47,310 nucleotides of DNA from Chthonomonadales bacterium. Lineage in GTDB: Bacteria; Armatimonadota; Chthonomonadetes; Chthonomonadales; CAJBBX01. The DNA is taken from positions 1-47,310 of the forward strand of contig JABWBA010000018.1 of assembly GCA_013360745.1 (NCBI GenBank). Direction: 5' to 3'. The notes beneath the pieces were generated by a model. It did not search any database. It was not told where the DNA came from and was given only the letters and a program-made list of their open reading frames with translations. Shown in pieces: positions 1-7,133 of the stretch. Every line of letters begins with the position of its first letter. Position 1 is the stretch's first letter. The position numbers were made by a program, and so were the translations under genes.

Positions 1-688
1 GTTCGACCGTACACCGGACCTCCAGTGGGTCGGCGCCTGCGCTCCCGCCGGTCGATGTCTCATCGGCCTCACCGTTACGGCTCTGGACCTCCCGATCCAT
101 CCGGACGACCACTCCCCGAATGCGCTCCTCTGCGAGGCTCTCGTTCTCCGCCCACGCCTCGATATGAGCCTCCATGGTTACATGGTCGGACCCTGCCAGG
201 ATCGTGACACCCCCAGCAGGGTTGCATACATAAAGGGCGGCAGCGCCAGGGTTCTCGACCGAGTCCGTCTGAATGCGACGACGCGTCGGCAGACCCTGCG
301 GATTGACCGGCGCCGTCTCGCCGGTCGTTTGCCATTCCCGAGTCCATTCCCGGAACCGTTCGCGCCAGCGTCTCCCTCCGACCTGGGCCTCGCGGATCAC
401 ACCCTGCGGATCGATCCGATGGAGCGCAGCGGATATATGACGCCCGAGGTCCGACAGATCGACCGGAAACTGCCGGCGCTGCCCCCATCGAAACTCCCAG
501 GTCTTCTCCGACGTGTCCTGTCGATCGGAAGGAGGCGGCGGAGCGCCTGCCGCAGTCTCGGCTGCGGGCGGATCCTTCTTTTCGTCCGCAGTCGATCGAA
601 TCGCCGCCAGCAGGGACTCTGCCTCCGAGGCCGATAGTTTGCCTTCGTCCAGCATCCTGAGAATACGGCTGACGTGGTCTTCGCTCAT
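1..688 (-). CDS. SHOCT-like / DUF4097 family protein, 3' end beyond the window
   Basis: The frame is open from an ATG at 688 down to base 1, so the C-terminus lies outside the window; 229 residues are visible. The first 30 residues (MSEDHVSRILRMLDEGKLSA, then SEAESLLAAI) match the short SHOCT-like helical domain found at the N-terminus of YvlB/LiaX-type proteins. After a Pro/Ala linker and a basic, Trp-rich stretch, residues from about 150 (NPGAAALYVCNPAGGVTIL) look like the start of a DUF4097 beta-helix (repeated strand-turn units). No signal peptide or membrane segment is visible, so a cytoplasmic or regulatory role is likely; related proteins take part in envelope-stress responses. An AGAAGGGA ribosome site precedes the ATG. 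It is divergent from gmk across a 240-base gap in which I see no convincing promoter. Family assignment is moderately sure; function is inferred. Confidence 0.72.
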   Translation of the reverse strand, partial: MSEDHVSRILRMLDEGKLSASEAESLLAAIRSTADEKKDPPAAETAAGAPPPPSDRQDTSEKTWEFRWGQRRQFPVDLSDLGRHISAALHRIDPQGVIREAQVGGRRWRERFREWTREWQTTGETAPVNPQGLPTRRRIQTDSVENPGAAALYVCNPAGGVTILAGSDHVTMEAHIEAWAENESLAEERIRGVVVRMDREVQSRNGEADETSTGGSAGADPLEVRCTVE

Positions 689-928
689 CGATTCGATCCC
701 TTCTGCGCTCGTTATTGCCCCGGTCGTCGCAATCCGTCCATCGCCCGGCCGACCGACGCAGGGTTGGCTCTCGTCTTCGTATCCGTAGGGACTACGGTGT
801 CTGTCGCACGATGGTTTCAGTCAGTAAGCGTTCGGATGATCCGATGCACGGCGGTGTATTTTCGATCGGCAGTCTTCCGACACACACCGACTGTCCCATC
901 TACGGGATCGGGTACTCTTTCATCGACT

Positions 929-1564
929 ATGAATGAGGACGGGCCACCGTATGGATTCGGCGTCCTGGAGCTTGTTCAGCCGCACGGCGGTGTGTTCGTC
1001 GTCTCCGGCCCGAGCGGTGTGGGCAAGGATGCGATACTGGATCGATTGCTCGGATCCGACCTCCGACCGCCGGATCTGCGGCGCGTTGTAACATGGACCA
1101 CGCGCGCGCCAAGAGCGGGTGAGACGGACGGGATCGATTACCGATTCGTGTCGCCCGAGGCATTCCAGCAGCTGGAGGACACGGACGGGTTCCTTGAATC
1201 GGTCACGTATAAGGGCCAGCGATACGGCACCCCGGCCCGGGCGGTTCTTGAGCGCGATAGAGGCGCCGATCTGATCCTCAAGATCGATGTCCGGGGCGGC
1301 ATGGCAGTTAAGAAGCTGATACCCGACGCGGTCCTGATCTTTGTGGCCCCTCCTTCGCCTGAGGAGCTTCGTCGACGCCTGACGGAACGGAATACGGAAG
1401 ATCGAGACGCACTCGAGGAGCGCCTCGCTATTGCGCAGACGGAGATACGAGGCGCATCGGGCTATGATTACCTTATCGTGAACGATGATCTGAACGGAGC
1501 GGTTGAGCTTCTCCGAGCCATCGTCCTGACATGCCGTGCCCGCATCCGAAAGGCTGGATCGTAA
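929..1564 (+). CDS. gmk: guanylate kinase
   Basis: Cytoplasmic enzyme that phosphorylates GMP to GDP with ATP in purine nucleotide synthesis. The 211-residue protein has the P-loop GPSGVGKD near residue 25 (most family members have GK followed by G, S or T rather than D), the GMP-binding TTRAPRAGETDGIDY segment, YGTP, LKIDVRGG, and the lid region RRLTERNTEDRDALEERL, ending in the typical YDYLIVNDDLNGAVE stretch. Length is normal for the family. The frame is open further upstream, but the first residue consistent with the family is the ATG at 929 (MNEDGPP); no good Shine-Dalgarno precedes it. A ricT-like gene starts one base after its stop, so the two are probably cotranscribed. Confidence 0.93.
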   Translation: MNEDGPPYGFGVLELVQPHGGVFVVSGPSGVGKDAILDRLLGSDLRPPDLRRVVTWTTRAPRAGETDGIDYRFVSPEAFQQLEDTDGFLESVTYKGQRYGTPARAVLERDRGADLILKIDVRGGMAVKKLIPDAVLIFVAPPSPEELRRRLTERNTEDRDALEERLAIAQTEIRGASGYDYLIVNDDLNGAVELLRAIVLTCRARIRKAGS

Positions 1565-1565
1565 G

Positions 1566-2519
1566 ATGCCACGCGTAGCAGGTGTCGTCGTCGGCAATAC
1601 AGGCCGACAACGCTGGTTCGATGTGGGTGACGCCGAGATCCATCCGGGTGACCTTGTCGTGGTGCAGACCGCACGAGGCCCGGCCCTCGGGACCGTCCGT
1701 TCCGTCCCTCGAGAGATCAACCAGGGGCCGCAGCCGTCCACATTCGAACTCCTGTTGCGCGCGGCATCAGCCGAAGACATCGATCAGGACGAGCGGAACA
1801 AGGAGCGGGCAACGAAGGCGCTGCGGATCGCTGCGGACTCGATCGGGAGGCTCAACCTGCCGATGAAGGTCCGTTCCGCAGAGTATTGCCTCGACGGCAG
1901 CCAGATTACGATCACGTTCAGCGCCGACCACCGAGTGGATTTTAGAGAGCTCGTACGGGATCTGTCGGGCCGCCTCCGAACACGCGTACTCCTCCATCAG
2001 ATCACACCGAGGGACCATACCCGTATGCTGGGCGGATGCGGTCCGTGCGGCCGCGAGTTATGCTGCGGGACCTTCCTGAGCGAGTCCGGTCCGGTATCGA
2101 TGCGCATGGCCAAAGACCAGAGTCTGATCCTGAACCCCGCGAAGTTCTCCGGAGCCTGCGGCAAGCTCATGTGCTGCCTCCGCTTCGAACACGAAACCTA
2201 TGCGGAGGCACAGCGGACGATGCCTTCGGTCGGCCAGTTCGTACGGACGCCTCGGGGCGACGGCCGAGTCGTGTCCCGATCCGCACTCAACAAGGAGCTA
2301 ACCATCGCGCTCAACGCTAGCGGCGCCGAGGTTGTTTTCGCGATGGATGATATCAAGGTTCCCACCTCCTTCGGCGGCTGCTGCCGGCAGGGCCACGGAT
2401 CCGATGACGATGACGCGGCGGATTCGAACGGCGGAATACCGACGATGGAACAAGCGCCCCACTGCCCGCGAGCGCGCCAGGGTGTGATGAACACTGGCGA
2501 CGCTGCGTACGATCACTAA
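1566..2519 (+). CDS. ricT: RicT/YaaT-type PSP1 domain protein
   Basis: Relative of Bacillus RicT (YaaT), part of the Y complex that carries iron-sulfur clusters and affects RNase Y-dependent mRNA processing, sporulation and competence. The 317-residue protein has the PSP1 core (VAGVVVGNTGRQRWFDVGDA at the start) and the two diagnostic cysteine clusters: GGCGPCGRELCCGTF and GACGKLMCCLRFE, which are the expected cluster ligands. The C-terminal 50 residues are an acidic, His/Cys-containing tail (GGCCRQGHGSDDDD) not usual for the family. The start ATG at 1566 lies one base after the gmk stop; ten further codons are open upstream within gmk but are not needed. No ricA or ricF is visible nearby. 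Confidence 0.9.
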   Translation: MPRVAGVVVGNTGRQRWFDVGDAEIHPGDLVVVQTARGPALGTVRSVPREINQGPQPSTFELLLRAASAEDIDQDERNKERATKALRIAADSIGRLNLPMKVRSAEYCLDGSQITITFSADHRVDFRELVRDLSGRLRTRVLLHQITPRDHTRMLGGCGPCGRELCCGTFLSESGPVSMRMAKDQSLILNPAKFSGACGKLMCCLRFEHETYAEAQRTMPSVGQFVRTPRGDGRVVSRSALNKELTIALNASGAEVVFAMDDIKVPTSFGGCCRQGHGSDDDDAADSNGGIPTMEQAPHCPRARQGVMNTGDAAYDH

Positions 2520-2591
2520 CCGCCACAGCGGGATCGCCCCTATCGTTCACGACCTCTCGGATCCGATCCGTCCCAAATGCCGCCGGTTCGC

Positions 2592-2621
2592 TTGACATTC
2601 CGCTGATCGAGCCGGCATAAT
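2592..2621 (+). promoter_or_regulatory. sigma-70 promoter of the B12 riboswitch transcript
   Basis: TTGACA at 2592-2597 and CATAAT at 2616-2621 with an 18-base spacer give a near-consensus housekeeping promoter. Transcription would begin near 2628, just before the cobalamin aptamer, with no other promoter or gene in between. Confidence 0.75.
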
Positions 2622-2629
2622 AGGGCCGC

Positions 2630-2765
2630 GTTCACGATGTGGATCAGGGGGAAGTCCGGTTTGAATCCGGCGCAGTCCCGCTGCGGTGTGTGTTCGAAAG
2701 ACACGAGCCCGAATGCCCTCCCGCATCGCGTCACGTAAGCCCTTCGCGAGAAAGGGTGTGATGCA
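2630..2765 (+). promoter_or_regulatory. cobalamin (B12) riboswitch
   Basis: The core at about 2645-2690 reads AGGGGGAAGTCCGG, a TTTGAA loop, ATCCGGC, then CAGTCCCGCTGCGGTGTG. This is the conserved cobalamin-aptamer order: GGGAA, a CCGG/CCGG stem, then CxGxCCCGCxxCxGT. A short stem follows (GTGT at 2687-2690 with ACAC at 2701-2704). Next comes the B12-box-like AGCCCGAATGCCCTCC at 2706-2721. CGATG near 2635-2639 can pair with CATCG near 2724-2728 to close the aptamer. After the box, GCATC can instead pair with GATGC at about 2760-2764 around a CCCTT/AAGGG hairpin, a possible alternative fold. The aptamer is compact, lacking the largest optional arms. Family knowledge: binding of adenosyl- or hydroxocobalamin usually lowers expression of B12 uptake or synthesis genes. 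Exact ends are approximate. Confidence 0.82.
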
Positions 2766-2846
2766 GCCTCCGGTACCAGCGGCGACGTACAGGCCCCGCC
2801 CTACAGGCCTCTACCGTACTTCTGGATGGTCGGATCGACCGCATTG

Positions 2847-2888
2847 GAGGCCACCCCTCGCGATGGCGCGCAACATATCAGGAGGGGT
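2847..2888 (+). promoter_or_regulatory. ribosome-site sequestering hairpin and competing stem (riboswitch output)
   Basis: The ribosome site GGAGGGGT (2881-2888) of the prepilin-like gene can pair over seven bases with ACCCCTC at 2853-2859, enclosing about 22 bases. The same CCTC (2856-2859) can alternatively pair with GAGG at 2847-2850, which would free the ribosome site. Two mutually exclusive stems over a Shine-Dalgarno sequence, downstream of a B12 aptamer, suggest control of translation initiation. The pairings are read directly from the sequence; that they are linked to ligand binding is inferred. Confidence 0.5.
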
Positions 2889-2897
2889 ACGCCCGAA

Positions 2898-3638
2898 ATG
2901 CGCACCATTCGCAACGCATTCACGCTGATTGAGTTGCTGGTCGTGATCGCCATCATCGCGATCCTCGCCGCCATTCTCTTCCCCGTCTTCGCCCAGGCTC
3001 GCGAGAAAGCCCGCCAGGCGTCGTGCACATCCAACGTCAAGCAGCTCGGTCTCGCTACGCTCATGTATCTGCAGGATTACGACGAGACCTTCCCTCTCTA
3101 TCAGTACAACGATTGCCAGGGCTTCACATGCTACCAGTACTGGTTCGGGCTCTTGACGAACTCGGGTTGGGATAAGACCCGGGGTCTTCTCTATCCCTAT
3201 ATGAAGAATCATCAGATCCAGAAGTGTCCGAGCTTCAGCGCAGCGCCCCGGCTCGGAGATGGCAACGGGTACGGCTACAACTGGGGCTATCTCGGTTCCG
3301 ACCTCTACATCAGCTACAGCTGGCCGCCGTTGAATCCCGCCTCGGCAGCCTCTCTATCCGCGCCAGCCGACAAGGCCATGTACGCCGACGCCGGCTTCGT
3401 CAATACACCATGGTACGGCGGTAACGGTGAGATGCTCGAGACGGCGGGCATCGATCCTCCGTCGGCATGGTACGGCAACCCTACGGTGGATTTCCGCCAT
3501 GTCGACAATCGTAAAGAGCTCAATGCTGCGGCGCAGACCGTGACTCACCGGGGACTCGCGTGCTTCGTCTTCGCGGACGGCCATGCTCGAGCCTTCGGCC
3601 AGACGGCCGTTACCGATGCGATGTTCACCCGCGACTAG
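2898..3638 (+). CDS. type IV prepilin-like, DUF1559-style surface protein
   Basis: A 246-residue protein that begins [16 protein letters not shown], the class III signal of type IV pilins and pseudopilins: a short basic leader, a prepilin peptidase site (here after Ala rather than the usual Gly), Phe as first mature residue, Glu at +5, then a hydrophobic helix. [24 protein letters not shown] and a LQDYDETFP motif follow, as in the large prepilin-like families of Armatimonadota and Planctomycetes. The C-terminus has the FADGHA segment that resembles their H-x9-DG motif. The start is set by AGGAGGGG ten bases upstream, although the frame is open further 5'. It is the first gene after the B12 riboswitch, and btuF begins one base after its stop. 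The role is unknown; a link to cobalamin uptake is suggested only by position. Confidence 0.88.
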   Translation: MRTIRNAFTLIELLVVIAIIAILAAILFPVFAQAREKARQASCTSNVKQLGLATLMYLQDYDETFPLYQYNDCQGFTCYQYWFGLLTNSGWDKTRGLLYPYMKNHQIQKCPSFSAAPRLGDGNGYGYNWGYLGSDLYISYSWPPLNPASAASLSAPADKAMYADAGFVNTPWYGGNGEMLETAGIDPPSAWYGNPTVDFRHVDNRKELNAAAQTVTHRGLACFVFADGHARAFGQTAVTDAMFTRD

Positions 3639-3639
3639 G

Positions 3640-4536
3640 ATGCGTATCTCCTATGGATCGGCCCGACGCGTGATTGCGTCGGGCCTCCTCCTCGTCCTCT
3701 GGGCGATCTCGATGCCGCCATCGGAAGCGGTCGGCGCCCTCACGGCGGTGGATGACCGGGGCGTACGTCTCCGTCTCACAACTCCGCCCAGACGGATCGT
3801 ATCGCTCTCGCCATCCCTTACCGAGACGCTCTTCGCGATCGGCGCCGGCAGTCGTATCGTCGGTGTGACGACGTACTGCGATTATCCGCCGGCCGCCCGC
3901 AAGATCGCCAAGATCGGGGATTACAATACAAGCGTCGAGAAGGTCGTCGCGCTTCGGCCCGATCTCATCGTCGCCGGTGCGAAAGCCAACCGATTGGCCA
4001 TACAGGCGCTTGGCAGAGTCCACGATATCGACAAGGCATTGTTCGCCGTCGAACCGGAGAACCTGACCGAGCTGTACGATGCGATCCATCGGCTTGGCGC
4101 AATAACAGGGTGTGTGGAAGGCAGCCGCCGCACCGTGGCGCACATGAAGCGAGTGGTCCGATCCGCCGGCCGTCTTAGGAAGAGCAGCAGTCCACGCCCG
4201 CGGGTTGTATTCGTGCTTCAGCGGGACCCGATCTGGGTCGCAGGTTCGGGAACGTTTGTGGACGATATGATCCGCGCGGCAGGCGGCGTCAACCTCGGTC
4301 GCTCAGCCGGGAAAGGCTACGTGCCGTTGAGCCTGGAGCGCCTCATTGCGTTGAACCCTGAGGTGATCCTCAGCACCCATTCAACGACCAGGGATCTGAA
4401 ACGGCGCTCCGGTTGGTCCCGCCTCTCTGCGATTCGAAACGGCCGCGTCTACAAGCTCGGCTTCGAAGCGGTTCGACCGGCGCCTCGCCTCGCGGATGCG
4501 GTGGCGTCGATCGCGAAGCTGCTGCATACTCGGTAA
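3640..4536 (+). CDS. btuF: periplasmic cobalamin/iron-chelate binding protein of an ABC importer (BtuF-like)
   Basis: A 298-residue exported protein: hydrophobic N-terminal signal (IASGLLLVLWAISM), then a helical-backbone metal-receptor fold with PPRRIVSLSPSLTETLFAIGAG, a GVTTYCDYPPAA segment, a KIGDYNTSVEKVVALRPDLI stretch and a C-terminal half containing MIRAAGGVNL and LERLIALNPEVIL. These are typical of BtuF, FhuD and FepB-like proteins. The upstream B12 riboswitch makes vitamin B12 the likely ligand. The ATG follows the prepilin-gene stop by one base and has no separate promoter, so its translation is probably coupled. No permease or ATPase gene follows here; a BtuC-like permease sits 33 kb away at 37600. 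The substrate is inferred from the riboswitch; binding-protein identity is firm. Confidence 0.88.
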   Translation: MRISYGSARRVIASGLLLVLWAISMPPSEAVGALTAVDDRGVRLRLTTPPRRIVSLSPSLTETLFAIGAGSRIVGVTTYCDYPPAARKIAKIGDYNTSVEKVVALRPDLIVAGAKANRLAIQALGRVHDIDKALFAVEPENLTELYDAIHRLGAITGCVEGSRRTVAHMKRVVRSAGRLRKSSSPRPRVVFVLQRDPIWVAGSGTFVDDMIRAAGGVNLGRSAGKGYVPLSLERLIALNPEVILSTHSTTRDLKRRSGWSRLSAIRNGRVYKLGFEAVRPAPRLADAVASIAKLLHTR

Positions 4537-4589
4537 CGGTACGTCGGACATCGCGGTCCGGTCAAGGTTCCGGCCGCGTCAACCCTTCA

Positions 4590-4598
4590 TGCTACAAT
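4590..4598 (+). promoter_or_regulatory. extended -10 promoter of the sugar cassette
   Basis: TGCTACAAT (TG-n-TACAAT) lies about 30 bases before the aldolase ATG, with no good -35 box. It would give a leader of about 24 bases carrying the GAAGGGAT ribosome site. It is the only promoter-like element in the 92-base gap after btuF. Confidence 0.45.
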
Positions 4599-4628
4599 AA
4601 GTGGATCCACCGCTCGAAGGGATATCCG

Positions 4629-5414
4629 ATGCTGAACGATCCGACACGTATCCTCAACGACCTCGTCAGCCTTTCCCGATATCTCGGCGATCCCGCCAAC
4701 GATCTCGCGATTCTCGGCGAGGGCAATACATCCGCCTGGGTAGATCCCACATCGTTCTATGTCAAAGAGAGCGGGAAGGGTCTGGCGGAGGCTGAGTCTT
4801 CAAGCTTTGTTCTGGTGGAGTCGCTGCCGATTCTCGATGCGCTCAACGGTCCGGATCTCACCGACGACGAGATCCGCCGGGCGCTGCTGGATGCTCGCAT
4901 CGCTTGTTCCGGCGACCGGCCCCGCCCGTCGGTCGAGACGTTTCTCCACGCGTATCTCCTTAGTCTGCCTGGCATTCGGTACGCAGGCCATAGCCATCCG
5001 ACCGCCGTGAACGCGATTCTCTGTTCGGTGCGCGCGGCCGAAATGGTGGCTGGGCGGATCTTCCCGGACGAAATCGTCTGCTGCGGGCCGGCTGTATGCT
5101 ACATACCGTATACGGATCCCGGCCTGGTCCTGGCCCGACAGCTTCGATCGAGCGTCGAGCAGTTCATCGAGCAGCATAACATGGCGCCGAAGATCATCCT
5201 GATGCAGAACCACGGCATGATCGCGCTCGGAGCCACCGTCCAGGATGTCATCACGGCCACGTCGATGTACGTCAAGACCGCGCGGATACTCATCGGAGCT
5301 GCGGCGCTGGGCGGGCCCCGCTTTCTCACACCGGACAACGTTGCGCGCATCCACACGCGCCCGGATGAATCGTACCGCCAGCGCCTGATCGCAGAGCGGG
5401 GCGGATCGAACTAG
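4629..5414 (+). CDS. class II aldolase/adducin family protein
   Basis: A 261-residue class II (zinc-dependent) aldolase-type protein. The usual metal-site features are present: SVETFLHAYLL (catalytic-acid region), GHSHPTAVNA (the HxH pair) and the later QNHGMIALG histidine. The family includes fuculose- and rhamnulose-phosphate aldolases and ribulose-phosphate epimerases, which cleave or rearrange phosphorylated ketoses. Start is the ATG at 4629, nine bases after GAAGGGAT; a longer open frame upstream overlaps btuF and is rejected. A dehydrogenase gene starts nine bases after the stop and an SrlD-like dehydrogenase follows, so the three probably form a pathway for a polyol or rare sugar. The exact substrate cannot be read from the sequence. 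Confidence 0.85.
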   Translation: MLNDPTRILNDLVSLSRYLGDPANDLAILGEGNTSAWVDPTSFYVKESGKGLAEAESSSFVLVESLPILDALNGPDLTDDEIRRALLDARIACSGDRPRPSVETFLHAYLLSLPGIRYAGHSHPTAVNAILCSVRAAEMVAGRIFPDEIVCCGPAVCYIPYTDPGLVLARQLRSSVEQFIEQHNMAPKIILMQNHGMIALGATVQDVITATSMYVKTARILIGAAALGGPRFLTPDNVARIHTRPDESYRQRLIAERGGSN

Positions 5415-5423
5415 GAGTACGAC

Positions 5424-7133
5424 ATGGATGGTCTGGAACACTACCGCTCAGGCCGAGGCCGCATCCCGGACCGGATGCTGAAATGGTTCCTCTACGGCGA
5501 GGGCCTCGATAACCTCAAGATGGCCGAAGTGCCCGTGCCGGAGATCGGTCCCGACGATCTGCTGGTGCGGCAGGACGCCAACGGGCTCTGCTTCTCCGAC
5601 ACCAAGGTCCTTGCCCTGGGCAACAACCATCCCCGAATGCAGGGCCGGGATCTCGCCCACGACCCTGCGACACTCGGCCATGAGGTTGCGATTACCGTCG
5701 TGCAGGTCGGCGAAAACCGTACGAGCCGCTTCCAGATCGGCGATCGGTTCATCGTCCAGGCGGATGTGTTCTATCAGGGCGTTTCGATGGCGTACGGCTA
5801 TGCCATCTCCGGCGGCCTCGCGGAGTACAGCGTCATCCCTACCCCGATGATGGACGGCGATGAAGGCTGTTATCTGCTCCCCATCGCCCGGGACACAGGG
5901 TATGCGGCGGCAGCGCTTGTGGAACCATGGGCCTGCGTCGTCGGCGCCTACAATCAGGGCCATCGTGACGCCCCAAAGCCGGGCGGCTTCCTGTTGATTC
6001 TGGCCGGCGATGGCGCGGCCGCGCGGGATCTCTCCGGCATTCTGGACGCCGTTGGCCCATCGGCGCGCGTGATCATAGTCGGAGTGGAAGCGGACAGGAC
6101 AGCCGCCGGACGTGAAGCTGTTCGCATACGTTCGGTCGAGGACTGGGATCATCTGACGGCCGCCAACGGGGTGACCGGTTTCGACGACATCGTCGTGCTC
6201 GGCCATGTCGCCGCAGAGGAAGTGGAACGGGCATCCGCCAAACTCGCCAACCACGGCATCGTCAATCTGAGTGGCGCCGAGCCATTCCCGCGCAAGCTGA
6301 CGCTCGACATCGGACGGATCCACTACAACTGGCACCACTACATCGGATCGGCCTCGGGCCGGATCATGGACGCCTACAACGAGCCGCGTGGGGCCGATTT
6401 GAAGCCCGGAGGGCGGGCGTGGTTCATCGGCGCCGGCGGCCCCATGGGGCAGATGCATGTGCAGCGCGCCGTGATGCACCGCGAGGCGCCCGCTCTCGTC
6501 CTGTGTACGGATATCGACGGGGAGCGACTGGCGACCGTGGTGGACCGCTTTTCCGGCATCGCCGAGAAACGAGGGATCACACTGATCGCCCTCAACCCGA
6601 AGGAGTTCACGCCCGAGGCGTTCGACGAAAGGCTGCGGCAGATCGCCGAAGGCGGCTTCGATGATATCGTCTCCCTCGTGCCGGTGCCGGCGCTCATCGA
6701 GCACGCCACCCAGTTTCTTTCGGACGGAGCCTGGTGCAATATCTTCGCCGGAGTCGCCCGGGGCACCATGGCTCAGATCGACGCCAATGCCATCCGCGAT
6801 CAGGGCGTCCGGTACATCGGCAGCAGCGGCTCCTCGATCGCGGACATGAAGGAGACCCTCGACATGGTGGAACGGGGCGAACTCTCCACCAACGCGTCTC
6901 TGGCCGCGATCGGCGGTATGGAGGCGGCCCACGAGGGCCTCGCAGGGGTCAAAGCCGGCCGCTTCCCGGGCAAGACGCTCATCTTTCCGCTGATCAAGGG
7001 CATGCCGCTCGTCGCTCTCCATGATCTGGCCAATCTCTATCCTACGGTGCATGCGAAGCTCGAAGACGGCAAGTTCTGGACCAGGGAGGCCGAAGAGGAG
7101 TTGTTCCGCCTGACCATCGCGAGGGACGCGTGA
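5424..7133 (+). CDS. zinc-dependent MDR alcohol dehydrogenase with two Rossmann-like segments
   Basis: A 569-residue protein of the zinc alcohol dehydrogenase (MDR) superfamily, about 200 residues longer than usual. The GroES-like catalytic part has the expected zinc ligands GLCFSDT (Cys56), LGHE (His86, Glu87) and EPWA (Glu167). It is followed by two nucleotide-binding-like stretches: residues about 185-290 (PGGFLLILAGDGAAARD, degenerate glycine motif) and about 327-450 (PGGRAWFIGAGGPMGQM, a good GxGGxxG motif, then an acidic CTDID at the second strand, favouring NAD). The end (FPGKTLIFPLI) returns to the catalytic fold. It resembles SorE-type sorbose-phosphate reductases in context, lying between a class II aldolase and an SrlD-like enzyme with a four-base overlap to the latter. 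The reaction is probably oxidation or reduction of a sugar phosphate or polyol; substrate unknown. Confidence 0.82.
   Translation: MDGLEHYRSGRGRIPDRMLKWFLYGEGLDNLKMAEVPVPEIGPDDLLVRQDANGLCFSDTKVLALGNNHPRMQGRDLAHDPATLGHEVAITVVQVGENRTSRFQIGDRFIVQADVFYQGVSMAYGYAISGGLAEYSVIPTPMMDGDEGCYLLPIARDTGYAAAALVEPWACVVGAYNQGHRDAPKPGGFLLILAGDGAAARDLSGILDAVGPSARVIIVGVEADRTAAGREAVRIRSVEDWDHLTAANGVTGFDDIVVLGHVAAEEVERASAKLANHGIVNLSGAEPFPRKLTLDIGRIHYNWHHYIGSASGRIMDAYNEPRGADLKPGGRAWFIGAGGPMGQMHVQRAVMHREAPALVLCTDIDGERLATVVDRFSGIAEKRGITLIALNPKEFTPEAFDERLRQIAEGGFDDIVSLVPVPALIEHATQFLSDGAWCNIFAGVARGTMAQIDANAIRDQGVRYIGSSGSSIADMKETLDMVERGELSTNASLAAIGGMEAAHEGLAGVKAGRFPGKTLIFPLIKGMPLVALHDLANLYPTVHAKLEDGKFWTREAEEELFRLTIARDA

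Noticed and set aside
75-637. Two overlapping open frames near the left edge (75-488 minus and 164-637 plus)
   Set aside because: A third frame, open from ATG 688 to the window edge on the minus strand, encodes the SHOCT/DUF4097-like protein; the other two are shadows.
2630-2830. Intrinsic terminator as the riboswitch output
   Set aside because: The CCCTT/AAGGG hairpin near 2741-2755 has no T-tract after it, so transcription termination is less likely than translational control.
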